Source of the DNA: an uncultured Saprospiraceae bacterium
GTDB taxonomy: Bacteria; Bacteroidota; Bacteroidia; Chitinophagales; Saprospiraceae
Assembly: GCA_938002705.1 (NCBI GenBank)
Contig: CALLAG010000284.1
Location: forward strand, 1-18,222
Length of the DNA stretch: 18,222 nucleotides
Direction: 5' to 3'
Shown here: in pieces, positions 7,467-18,000 of the stretch
Layout: each line of letters opens with the position of its first letter
How positions within the stretch are numbered: the stretch's first letter is position 1
Notes under the pieces: generated by a model
What the model was told of the DNA's origin: nothing
Seen by the model: the letters and a program-made list of their open reading frames with translations, nothing else
Database searches by the model: none
Position numbers and translations under genes: made by a program

Positions 7467-10400
7467 ATGAAGTATTTCATTAACCTCATCAATGGATTAG
7501 TCTGTTGTCTGGTGTTCTGTAATGTACAGACCGCCTCCTCACAATGCATGAGTAATTGCAATGTCCAATGTACAGGACAAATTAATGTATCCTTAGATCA
7601 GAATTGTATGGCCGAGATAACTCCTGCTATGGGAGGCATCGGAATAGAGCCAGTATGCAACTCTTATTATGATGTCCAGCTGTATAATCAGTATGGAAAT
7701 CTTATGCCTACGGATACTGTAGATTTTTCTCACGTAGGAGAATTATTAACCTATAAGATTATAGAACCTGAATGTGGTAATGCATGTTGGGGTAATCTAC
7801 TTGTAGACTATAAGCTTGCTCCGACTATAGATTGCCCTGCGGATATAACTATACCGTGTGCAATGCTTGATTTCTTATGTCTGCCACCTGCTACAGGAGG
7901 TTGTGTAGGATTTGAGGTCGTACTTGCTGGTGAGACATCTACTAAGTTAGAATGCGACCCAGATTTTACTAAGATCATAGAGAGGACATATAGTGCCTGT
8001 GATGACTTCGGTAATTGTAGTACTTGCACGCAGACTATTACTTTAGAAAGATTAGATTTCGATAATATAAAATTTCCTGAACCATTTACAGTAGGTAATG
8101 GCACTGCAATATCTTGTAGTGATTCTACTATTGCATACGATGATAATGGATTTCCTATACCATTTCTATTTGACCCGATGACGGGATCAGGTTCTGGTGT
8201 CCCAGTGCTGTGTCTGCCACCTATGCCTCCGACTGGAGGATATGCCGCGGCTGGGATATGCATCGATGGTATGTTTCCTATAACTGGATCAGGTACAGGA
8301 TCAGCGATGATTCCTCTGGTACCTAATAATTTAAGTGGTCCTAATTCAGGTACTAATCTTGATGTGTGTGGTGCAATTGTAACATATACTGATTTTGAAT
8401 TACCGTCAGACGGCTGCAAAAGAAAAATTGCAAGAACATTTGAAATAAGAGAATGGTGGTGTAACGAGGAGATTACTGTCGGTGATGTACAATTAATAGA
8501 AATCGTAGATGACATAGCTCCAGAGGTCACTTGCCCACCAGATTATACAGTAACTACAGATCATAATTGTTCTGGCTCAGTTAGCTTACCACCTATCGAA
8601 ACTTTTGACGAGTGTGGAAGTGACGTTACTGTTAGGGTACAGACTAACAATGGTATTACTGAAGGTAATGGTGGTATTGTAGATTTAAATCTTGGTATCA
8701 ACACAATTACATACATAGCAACTGATGCTTGCAAAAATCAAAATAACTGTCAAGTAATAGTTACAGTAGAAGATAACACAAGTCCTGTAGCCATATGCGA
8801 GACGACTAAAGTAGTGTCATTAAGTAATAGTACTAATAGCATTGTATTCGCGGAGCCATTTGATAATGGTAGTTGGGATGAGTGTAAGTTAGATAGATTC
8901 GAAGTAAGAAGAATGGATTCTACTTGTGTAGCTACAGATACTCTGTTTGGAGATTTTGTAACATTCTGTTGTAGTGATGTAAGTGCAGGAGATGTGATGG
9001 TGGTATTCAGAGCGTATGACAAAGCAGGTAACAGTAGTGATTGTATGGTCGCTGTAGAGGTACAAGATAAGTCGACACCATCATTAATATGTCCTACAGA
9101 TGTGACTATAGATTGTACTGAGCCTTATGACCTTAATAACTTAAGTCTTAGCTTTGGTAATCCAGAAATAGGAATGAATTGTTCTGGTCAGAATTTTGTC
9201 GAGGAGCCTATTGCAGATGTAGACCAATGTGGTTTCGGAACGATAACAAGAAAGTTCCAGATACTTGATTCTCAAGGAAACGCAGTTAGAACATGTACTC
9301 AAAACGTTACCGTGACGAATGATACACCATTCTTACCTATAGATATAATCTGGCCTTTAGATTATGAAGTAATAGGAGAATGCTCAGTGGATAACCTTAG
9401 ACCAGAAGATCTGAATGCACCTTTTAACTATCCTACTTTTATTAATACTGATGTGTGTGCACAATTAGGTTACGATTATGATGATCGAGTATTTCAAGGT
9501 AATAATGGATTAGGATCTTGTACGACTATTGAGAGAACGTGGACAGTTATTAATTGGTGTGGAGATGCTGATGGCGATGGTAATTTTGATCAGTTTATTA
9601 TACCTAAGCCGCAGATAATTACTATTATTAATAATACTAATCCTGTAATCGAAGAGACAGGACCTCTTACATTTACAAGTCAGAGTATAGATTGTACTTC
9701 TGGTCCTATAAGCGTGACACTGACAGCGACTGATGATTGTGATAATCTTAATTACAGATACGAATTGAGAGATATCGATGGGACAGTTCTCAAGTTCGGT
9801 GATGTCAATAATGTTACGACAACATTACCTGTAGGAGTCTATACATTAGCCTGGACAGTGAGTGATGGTTGTGGTAATTTTGATGTGTATAATCAGCCGA
9901 TTGAAGTACTTAATACTAAGTTACCTACCCCTGTATGTATTAATGGATTAAGCGCTAATCTTGTATTGATGGACTTAGATATGGACGGAGCTTTTGATGC
10001 AGAGATGGTTGAGATATGGGCCAGTGATTTTGATGCAGGAAGTTCGCATAGTTGTGGTAATCCAGTAGTAGTAAGCTTCTCTGCAGATACAACTGACAAG
10101 GTTAAGTTTTTCGATTGTAATAACATAGGAATTAACCCTGTAAGAATGTACGTCACTGATGTGACTACAGGATTGCAAGATTTCTGTTCTACATTTATAG
10201 ATATACAAGATAATAACGGAGATAATATATGTGATCCTACTAATGGTACGAGAGTAGCGGTAGCTGGAGATATATATACTGAAAATGCAGAACCAGTAGA
10301 TGACGTAGAAGTTAGCCTTATCACAGATGTCTTAGTAGATATGACAGATGAAGCAGGGACTTATGCATTCGCTGATATGCCTATGGGAGGAAGTTATATA

Positions 10401-11474
10401 CTATCAGCTGATAAGGATAAAGATTATCTTAACGGGGTTAGTACATTAGATTTGATTATTATTCAGAGACATATATTAGGTATGGAAGCATTAGACTCTC
10501 CTTACAAAATCATCGCAGCAGATGCAGATGGTAGTGAAAGTATTACTGCAATAGATCTTATAGAATTAAGAAAGCTCATATTAGGTATCTATGATGAATT
10601 ACCAGCTAATGAGAGTTGGAGATTTATAGATAGCGAACAGACATTCATAGATGAGCTTAACCCTTGGATCACAGATCTAAAAGAAGCACATACCATTGAT
10701 GAATTAAATTCAGACATAGAAATAGATTTTGTAGGAGTTAAAATTGGTGATGTAAACGGTTCAGTAATAGCTAACGCTAATGCTACACCTGCAGATAAAA
10801 GATCTAACGATGAGTTGTCATTCTATGTAAAAGAGCAGTCACTGAGTACTGGAGAAACTTACAAGTTGAATATATTGTCAGATAATTACAGCAATATTTT
10901 TGGATGGCAATCTACCCTTAGATTTGATAATACGGCGATTGAGTTAGTAGATATTACTTCTGGAGAACTTGATATTCAGAAAGAAAAGAATACCAACTTC
11001 ATCAGATCCAGCGAAGGAATGATAGCTATGAGTTATAATGCACATAACGCAATAACATTATCTGATAACTCTACGCTAATGGAAATAACGGTTATAGCTA
11101 AGAGAGATGTAGTGACGACTGATATATTCGATATGACTTCTGATATGACAAGTGCTGAAGCTTATAATGAGCAAGGAGATATCCTCGATATAAGATGGAG
11201 ATCAAAATCTATAACGACTCCAAGTATCGTATCAGTATCACCTAACCCGTGGAGTGAGCAGACAAGCATCGAGATAGAGATGCCATCTGATGGAGATGCT
11301 CAATGGGAGTTCTATAATGTAGACGGCAAGTTGCTATATACTAAGAACGAATACTACACATCAGGCGTACACAATGTAACGATAAGAAGAACAGATATTA
11401 ATTCATCTGGTATCATATATGCTAAGTTGATTACTGAATCAGGAATAGCAGAATACAAGATGATTGTCTTATAG
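7467..11474 (+). CDS. Large secreted Cys-rich protein with HYR-like, dockerin-like and cohesin-like domains and T9SS sorting signal
   Basis: The product has 1335 residues with a signal peptide ending near SSQC27. Residues 27-118 form a Cys-containing module (VSLDQNCMAEITPAM...GNACWGNLLV) of a type I recall before HYR domains in Saprospiraceae secreted proteins. Several HYR or Ig-like modules follow to about 830, the clearest at 350-436 (DDIAPEVTCP...ATDACKN) and from 532 (KSTPSLICPTDVTIDC). About 928-980 looks like a carboxypeptidase-regulatory or SdrD-B beta-sandwich. Two dockerin-like calcium loops follow, 35 residues apart: D984/D986/D995 and D1019/D1021/S1023/D1030, each ending in HILG or LILG. 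Residues about 1116-1213 resemble a cohesin domain (GWQSTLRFDNTAIELV). Residues 1254-1335 are a T9SS type A sorting domain (SVSPNPWSEQTSIEI). All 52 cysteines I count lie before residue 923. It is probably a cell-surface or released adhesive or matrix protein; its ligand is unknown. Confidence 0.85.
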   Translation: MKYFINLINGLVCCLVFCNVQTASSQCMSNCNVQCTGQINVSLDQNCMAEITPAMGGIGIEPVCNSYYDVQLYNQYGNLMPTDTVDFSHVGELLTYKIIEPECGNACWGNLLVDYKLAPTIDCPADITIPCAMLDFLCLPPATGGCVGFEVVLAGETSTKLECDPDFTKIIERTYSACDDFGNCSTCTQTITLERLDFDNIKFPEPFTVGNGTAISCSDSTIAYDDNGFPIPFLFDPMTGSGSGVPVLCLPPMPPTGGYAAAGICIDGMFPITGSGTGSAMIPLVPNNLSGPNSGTNLDVCGAIVTYTDFELPSDGCKRKIARTFEIREWWCNEEITVGDVQLIEIVDDIAPEVTCPPDYTVTTDHNCSGSVSLPPIETFDECGSDVTVRVQTNNGITEGNGGIVDLNLGINTITYIATDACKNQNNCQVIVTVEDNTSPVAICETTKVVSLSNSTNSIVFAEPFDNGSWDECKLDRFEVRRMDSTCVATDTLFGDFVTFCCSDVSAGDVMVVFRAYDKAGNSSDCMVAVEVQDKSTPSLICPTDVTIDCTEPYDLNNLSLSFGNPEIGMNCSGQNFVEEPIADVDQCGFGTITRKFQILDSQGNAVRTCTQNVTVTNDTPFLPIDIIWPLDYEVIGECSVDNLRPEDLNAPFNYPTFINTDVCAQLGYDYDDRVFQGNNGLGSCTTIERTWTVINWCGDADGDGNFDQFIIPKPQIITIINNTNPVIEETGPLTFTSQSIDCTSGPISVTLTATDDCDNLNYRYELRDIDGTVLKFGDVNNVTTTLPVGVYTLAWTVSDGCGNFDVYNQPIEVLNTKLPTPVCINGLSANLVLMDLDMDGAFDAEMVEIWASDFDAGSSHSCGNPVVVSFSADTTDKVKFFDCNNIGINPVRMYVTDVTTGLQDFCSTFIDIQDNNGDNICDPTNGTRVAVAGDIYTENAEPVDDVEVSLITDVLVDMTDEAGTYAFADMPMGGSYILSADKDKDYLNGVSTLDLIIIQRHILGMEALDSPYKIIAADADGSESITAIDLIELRKLILGIYDELPANESWRFIDSEQTFIDELNPWITDLKEAHTIDELNSDIEIDFVGVKIGDVNGSVIANANATPADKRSNDELSFYVKEQSLSTGETYKLNILSDNYSNIFGWQSTLRFDNTAIELVDITSGELDIQKEKNTNFIRSSEGMIAMSYNAHNAITLSDNSTLMEITVIAKRDVVTTDIFDMTSDMTSAEAYNEQGDILDIRWRSKSITTPSIVSVSPNPWSEQTSIEIEMPSDGDAQWEFYNVDGKLLYTKNEYYTSGVHNVTIRRTDINSSGIIYAKLITESGIAEYKMIVL

Positions 11475-11509
11475 AATAAAGTTTATTATTAGCAATTAAT
11501 ACTTTTAGT

Positions 11510-11541
11510 AAAGCCCGTTGATTTTTTCAATGGGCTTTTTT
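11510..11541 (+). terminator. Strong intrinsic terminator after the 1335-residue gene
   Basis: AAAGCCCGTTGA (11510-11521) pairs with TCAATGGGCTTT (11527-11538) as a 12-bp stem with one G-U pair and a 5-nt T loop, followed by more T residues. It lies 36 bp after the stop codon. The GC core and U tract are a classical Rho-independent terminator, so the next gene should have its own promoter. Confidence 0.9.
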
Positions 11542-11593
11542 AATGTCAATAATTTACCAGCAAAGGCTTATATATTTAAATAAATTAATATAT

Positions 11594-11621
11594 AACATAT
11601 TACATATTTTTATAATATGTT
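11594..11621. repeat. Second AT-rich hairpin, resembling the one at 7104
   Basis: AACATATTA (11594-11602) and TAATATGTT (11613-11621) form a perfect 9-bp stem with a 10-nt loop. The arms share AACATATT and AATATGTT with the hairpin after the ABC exporter. Because a strong terminator lies just upstream, this may be a back-up or a reverse-strand element rather than the main stop. Chance is possible in such AT-rich sequence. Confidence 0.4.
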
Positions 11622-11733
11622 TAAGTATATTTACGTCGTGTTAGAATACTAATTGAGTACTTTAGCATTTAGAATAGTATTAAGGGTGGGTATATCTCAT
11701 CTTAAGTTTGTTCCAAAACAGTAAAAGTCATTT

Positions 11734-11793
11734 CCCGATGACCGATTAGTTGCTCCTTCCAAGGGCAATGAGTATCCCGATTACCGATCGTTG
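11734..11793. repeat. Imperfect direct repeat, about 18 bp, 42-bp period
   Basis: CCCGATGACCGATTAGTTG (11734-11752) and CCCGATTACCGATCGTTG (11776-11793) match except for one substitution and a short 1-2 base difference near the 3' end. Each copy also contains an internal CCGAT doublet. The two copies lie 42 bp apart, about four helical turns, in the middle of the 529-bp intergenic region before the giant gene. Spacing on one face of the helix would suit a pair of activator or repressor sites. A short GTTGT/ACAAC inverted repeat overlaps the end of copy 2 (11790-11804). Confidence 0.4.
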
Positions 11794-11865
11794 TTATAGA
11801 CAACACACAATACCTATATTCCATTAAAAAATATACTGCATTCCAGTATACAGCTAACTTATATA

Positions 11866-11886
11866 CATAGGTCTAACCTACCTATG
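11866..11886. promoter_or_regulatory. Operator-like palindrome CATAGGT-N7-ACCTATG
   Basis: CATAGGT (11866-11872) and ACCTATG (11880-11886) are perfect 7-bp inverted copies around a 7-bp centre, the layout of many dimeric-regulator sites. It lies 117 bp before the ATG at 12004 and overlaps the ACCTACC block shared with the upstream gene's leader. No regulator gene is in the window. Confidence 0.35.
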
Positions 11887-11918
11887 GCATGATGATATTT
11901 TGATAGAACCTAAAGTTT
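11876..11918 (+). promoter_or_regulatory. Candidate promoter region with second copy of the TAGAACCTAAAG block
   Basis: ACCTACCT (11876-11883), TGATATTTT (11893-11901) and TAGAACCTAAAG (11904-11915) repeat the blocks found at 7155-7182 in the same order, with small insertions. The -7-like part is TATTTTG (11896-11902), one base short of TAnnTTTG, and there is no good TTTG upstream, so the promoter itself is less certain than its conservation. Further shared pieces follow at 11958-11994 and as TGCTAAC just before the start. The rest of the 529-bp gap holds the hairpins and repeats listed separately and no gene. Confidence 0.35.
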
Positions 11919-12003
11919 ATCAGGAGCATGTAGTATCCCTATATGATCCTGTCGGAATTTTAAGAACAGATTATTATTTTTTATTAAAATATCGTGTGCT
12001 AAC

Positions 12004-15000
12004 ATGAAGAAGTCATTCACAACTTTTACAGCTATAAAGACTTTAGCAGTTTTATTCAGCTTAGTTTTTACTCAGCAATTATTTGCTCAATGTCCTACAA
12101 TTCAATTTGTAGACTTAAGAGGAACACCAGGATTTCCTCAAACTGACGACTTAAATGTCTGCGGAGAAGCAGACACACTATCTATTCTAATGTTTACAGA
12201 TGCTCCAGGCGATATTCAAGGCTTTGAGTTTACATTGAACATGGTTTCAGGTATGAGGTATGCTGGATTTGAAGAAGCTCATTATGGTGGGTGTACAAGT
12301 ATATCTAATTCAGATCCAGATATAAGCAATCCTTCATTTATCGGAGGAGGCATTACCTGTGGAGATATATTCGTTGCTAATATTGGTATTACGGCTGATT
12401 GTTCAGTAGACCTTGCAAATAATGATTACCTAATTGAGATAGAATATAGCTATACCTATTTTCCACCTACAGGCGGTTTTATTAAGTGTAGTGGTGTAGA
12501 GACGCTCGAAAATGACTTCAATGGTGCAATGAAAGTTCCAGTTCTGAATATGTTTACACCACAGCCCATTGACGTGACAGTAACCTCTTTAGGAGCTCCT
12601 GCATGTCAGACGTTTACAGTCTCTCAAGATGGACTACAAGCCAGCCTTGATGAGTTTAAGTTTGCAGTTTGTGGCATAGATATAGGTTCAAGCAGCCCTA
12701 TTAGTGTAAGTTCAATGACAGCTAATGGTATGGATATATTAGCAGGAGCCGTTTTTAATCCAGCTGATACGACAATCACTGCCTGCATAGACAATTCCTT
12801 TTTTGCTAATAATGGATCCCCTAATGCAAATGGAACACCAGATCAATTTGACACAGCTGAGCAGATGTCCTTTGAAGTTTGTTATGAAGTAGCTAATTGT
12901 CCATCAGGAGCAGATATACCATTCTCATATAAAGCTTGGTATGGATGCTTCGATGAGATATGTCTGCAGACTGGACAATCTTCTTTCTTAAAAGTAAGAC
13001 CTACAGGATCTCAATTGCCAACTATAACGGCGTCTCTGGATAACGGAATAGAAATATGTGGCGAAGATGCTAAAGTCAGTGCAACAGTTACAAATCCAAA
13101 TACAGATACCGATCAAAATGTATATACAGACATCAGTTTAGGCTTTCAAGCTTGCGGTATGGATGCATTTAACATTACAGATGTTATGATAAACGGGGTA
13201 AGTGTACCTCCTTTATTTGAGATAATTGGAGATGATATAAATATAGATCTCAGTATGAACACCGATCCTAATATTGGACTAGTGGATTATGATGGTGACG
13301 GATTTTTGGATGATCTGCCTGGAGGAGCTGCACCATTAGATATAATGGTATTCTTCTCATTGGCTTGTGGAGTAGGAGGAGATGGAGGTTGTCCTGAGAT
13401 CAATTGTCCAAACGTGCAGTTTTATCTTAGCGGAAAAACCAATTGTGGAAATAATTTTCAAGGATTTCCGCCGACAGGTGGTTTCAATCTTCAATATGGA
13501 CAAGAAGCTGTATCCAATCCAGGAGAGACTGTTGTAGCAGGTACGACGATGGGTTATGACTTTGGCACATACAGTAGTGATGGAGCACCTATAAATAATA
13601 CTAATTCTAGTACTATCGAGGTTGAATTCTGCTACGAATTTGCACAGGAAAATATAGCTGATTGCCCGAGCGGTGGTGAGACTAAGATGGTCGCTCATTT
13701 TGGAGGTCCAGCTTTTATTATGGCGGATTTGGAGGTTGTTCCAGGAACTGTAATGATGGATGATGGTTCAGGTTACGTATCTGTGCCTGATGGTGATGTT
13801 ACCTTGACACCGACGTCTGCCGCAACATCTACATTAGAGATTAATGCAGGAAATAATAATCCTACACTTTGTTATAAATATGAATTAAGACTCGATGAGT
13901 GTCATTGTGGTCCTCCTCAATATGTTGCTGTAGATCAGCAAATTGTCTCAGTTTGTTCTGATTGTACACCCGATTGCGAAATCGTTAAGGGCTGTAGATC
14001 TACTTTACTGAGAGCTGACCCTAATTGTACTCCTTGCCCTTGTATGGCACAATACGTCCCAGTTAAGACGGAACGAAAAAATTTAGGCTACGTCGATAAA
14101 GCAATGACTCAAAAAATTACACGAGAAGAACTTATTGCAGCAGGAGGAGCAGTTGATTTATCTAGATTTATGCCTGGGGATACACTTTGGCATCAAGGAT
14201 ATTGGGAATTATTAGACGAGGATCTACTTCATTTAGATGATCCAGCGAGATGGCTTTTTGCTTTTAGAATGCAAACATTGAGTGGCAGTACTACTAGTGG
14301 TGAGGTCCAAGCAGCTTTGCCATTAACATGGGAAGCGGGATCTATGATTCTTAATGAAATGAGAATAGAAAATCCTGATGGTACAATACACATCGTAGAT
14401 ATGTCTACATTACCAGCATGCGCAGTTGATCCTACTGCTGATTCGCCTTCGGTTAATTCATTTGACACACATTGGGAAACGCCTTGGGGTGATGATCCAA
14501 ATACAGGTTACAATTGTACATCCACAACTTGGGAAGGTTATGATGGAAATCAGACCGTATTCGAGATGTGGAACTTTGACCGAATGGAAGAGGTCAATTC
14601 CATAAATCCAAATATTGCTGTTTTCCATACTAGAGGAACTGGCGATTGTGCCACAGAATTTATTGAAACTTATGGAATTACAGAAGGAACAAAAATACAT
14701 TTCGACTTCTGTGCCCCTATGATAAAGAATCCACTCAGAGAAATGGCTAAGATTCTTGGAGAAGCGCCTCCTGAAGCAACGACAGTCAGGATAGTAGAGC
14801 AATTTAATGCAAATGGCTTTGATGAGATTGCGGGAACTAGGGCTTATGCATTTGCAGCAAGTGAAAGTGGTTGTCAGGAATCTGTGCCTTTTGAAGTTTC
14901 ATGTCCAGGTGGAATAAAATCAGAAACAAATATTACAATAGATAATTGTGGAGGAACTGTTGAGCATACTTTCGTAGTAGATGCTTTTGCAGGACCACCA

Positions 15001-18000
15001 GGTGATGAATGGTTTACATATGAGTACAGACCACTTATCGAATTGCATGATATAGAAATGCCTGTTATTTCTCCTTTGGCATATTGTAATAGTGCAGAGA
15101 TCATTCAAAATGGAAGGATCACTCCAGTTGTTGTGGATTCTACTATTAATATGTCTTGTAGTCCGGTAGCAGGATATGACGATGACCTTTGTGCTGTTGA
15201 TGAAGGTACTACAGGGGCTATTGTGATGGATTTGTTCGATCAGGTAGGTGGACAGCTAGGTATCGGACTTGATAATTGTGATACTTTACGAATAGTCTAT
15301 GATTATTGTATGATTTGTCCTGCACCTATTGAAGGACTTTTGGACTATGAATTAAAAGTAGATTGGTGCTATCCGGGAGGACTACCAAATCAGTGTCAGA
15401 TAGATGCGGCTACATTTTATAACCCTAGAAATAATGGTGGCTCAACCACTTTGGGAGATGAAGCCAATGCAGCTGGGTTCGTCGGAGCAACATATCATAA
15501 TGTTTCTTATTACGATTTATTCAATCTTGATACTATTTTCTGCAAGATTGATGATACCCAGGGGGTCGTTTTCATAGACGATCAGTCGACGCCTACGATG
15601 CCTGTGACTGCTACAAATGCAGATGGTTCTGACCTAATCGTTGCTGGATCACCAGGTACGAGTATAGAAGTCAAAGAAATAGAATTTTGTAATCCTGACC
15701 CAATGGATGCAACAGGATTCAGTGGATACGTCACTGTACCGAATGCTGTATTATTCCAAGGTGCTTGTCTCGATGCGGCGGGTTCTATGCCACTCGTTAC
15801 AAGTTTAATTTCAGATGATGGTCAGACGAAAAAATATATGGTAGAATTCCCTACTGATGTTTTAGCAAGTGGGGATTGTGTAAGTGTCTTTGTAAAATCG
15901 ACTTTGTTATTCTGTCCAGAACCAGGTTCAATACCTCCAGAAATCTGTACAGGAGCATCTTCAGGTTGCTCCCCTGCGGAGGTGAGAGCTGCTATTGGTG
16001 GAAGCGGGGCATGTAGTTCGTCGGAAGTTTGCTATGCTTATCTATTCGGCGAAGCAGACTTACAAACAGAGTGGTTCAGTTTTCCAGAGTGTGTGGAACT
16101 CTGTGAAGAGATAGAACTATTCGTAAGAGTAAAAAATGTAAAAGATCTTCCGCTACTAGATATAGCTCCTAACTTTACATTACCTTTTGGTATGTCAGTT
16201 GTCCCAGGTTCGTGGGAAGTGGCTTATCCTGGAGGTACAGTAGATATGATGGGTAATTTCGGAGCTTGGACTGGAGTTCCAGATCCAGATGTTGTAAGTG
16301 GTTTTGATTATGGTTGGTCAGATGATGCACTATGGAATTCTGATATAGATATGAATGGACTTCCAGGCGTTAGTGCAGCGCTTGATAGTAATAATGTTTC
16401 CTTTAGATTTTTAGTGACAACAAATTGTGATGAATTTCTTTCAGGCTCTAAGCCATCTACAGAAACACAAACTGCAGACCCATGTGGTCCAGAGCCTTTG
16501 TCTTCAGGAACAGTAGAATCTCCAGCATTAATTGTTAAAGGAGCTGACCCTGCAGACTTTGCACAAATACTTGCAGTTGCTAGTCCTTCAGAATTATACT
16601 GTGGAGGATTGATAAATCAATTTGGATTAACAGCCTTAAATGTATCTGACAAGCCGACAACCGATAGTGTTGTGACTTGTATATTGATACCTGGAGACTT
16701 TTTAGATTATACACCAGGAAGTGTCATGTTTACTAATGGTTTCGTGCCATCTTATATCACGGAGACACCGATTGGTAACGATATACAAGTGTGTGTGCAT
16801 TCTCCTGCATTACCTCCAGGGGAGGCTTGGTCTTTAACCTTTGAGGCAGCTATGAGAGAGGATGCACCTTGTGGAGAAATTCCTATAGGAGCAGATATAA
16901 AAAGTGTCGTAGAATCTGTAACCTGTGTTCCAGGTCCTCCAGATGAATGTGACGTCTTTGTACAGAATAGTTTGAACCCAGTTATATTAGTAGATCTCAG
17001 GCCACCATTGGCTACGGATGCAGTCCGAGCTAGTATGGATTGCACAACAGGAAATGATCCAGTACAAGTATGCTATGAGATAGATCTCTCTAATCCAGGA
17101 CCTGCTTACAATGGTAATGTAAGAGTAGGTATACATGATGATGTCACAGCTAATGGCGTATTGGAATCATTTGATACAGAATTAAATGGTATGGATCATG
17201 CAGTGAGTCTTGCTCCTGGGGAGACGACAACTGTTACTATGTGTCTGGATGTAGCTGCAATACAAGCTTGTCCAATAATTATAAAACAAACATACGAGAC
17301 AGATTGTGATTGTGATTCTGAGGAGACACCTATTATGGACTTGTCCCCAGCATTTATAGCAGATCTCGAAGAGTGTGTCGTGCTTTGTCCGACACAACCA
17401 TTAGAACTGGAAACTTGTGGTGGTTATGATATATCATTAGAGCCTGCAGCAGGTGGAGTTATATCCGATGATGGTATGGGTAACTTAAGCGTCGTTCTTA
17501 ATGATGGCTTTGGTATACCTGGTACAGATCCTGTCAAGCTCGTAGTAACGGGTACAACAGGAGAATGTGAAATCATGGATATGGTAGAATTAAAATCTAT
17601 AGGTGATTGGGTACCAACAGACAAGGTCGCTGACATTTGTGAAAATGACTGTGTGGATTTAGATTTAGAAATTCCTGCAGAATTAGAAGATGGAGCAACC
17701 ATTACGTGGACACCAGCATTAGGTTTGGATGATCCGACATCTGCAACACCAGAAGCATGTGATTTGACAGCAGATCAAGTGTATAATGTTGAGATCTCAT
17801 TTGGAGAGTCTTGTGTATTTAATATTGATTACACAGTAACATATAATCCTAATGGAGTCACAACGATCACTGGAGAAGAATTCTGTCTTTGCCAAGAAGC
17901 AGGCACACTAACGGGTGCAGCTGGCTTCGCTTCTTATGAGTGGTATTCTATTCAGAGTGGAGCAGAGATACTTGAGTTTATAGGAACGACGAATACATGG

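Noticed and set aside
7808..8530. 240-codon open frame on the minus strand
   Set aside because: It lies wholly inside the 1335-residue secreted protein, whose frame shows clear domains. The antisense product is Ser/Pro/Ile-rich with no motif, as expected for a shadow frame.
11645..11681. AATACTA/TAGTATT inverted repeat
   Set aside because: Only 7 bp with a 23-nt loop in AT-rich DNA, so it is easily expected by chance.
11475..12003. Small gene, RNA gene or CRISPR in the 529-bp gap
   Set aside because: No open frame of useful length, no tRNA-like cloverleaf and no regularly spaced repeat array. The two-copy direct repeat is too few for a CRISPR.
13357..17702. Several minus-strand open frames of 60-115 codons
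   Set aside because: All are antisense to the continuous giant frame, have no start context or recognisable domain, and are explained by its base composition.
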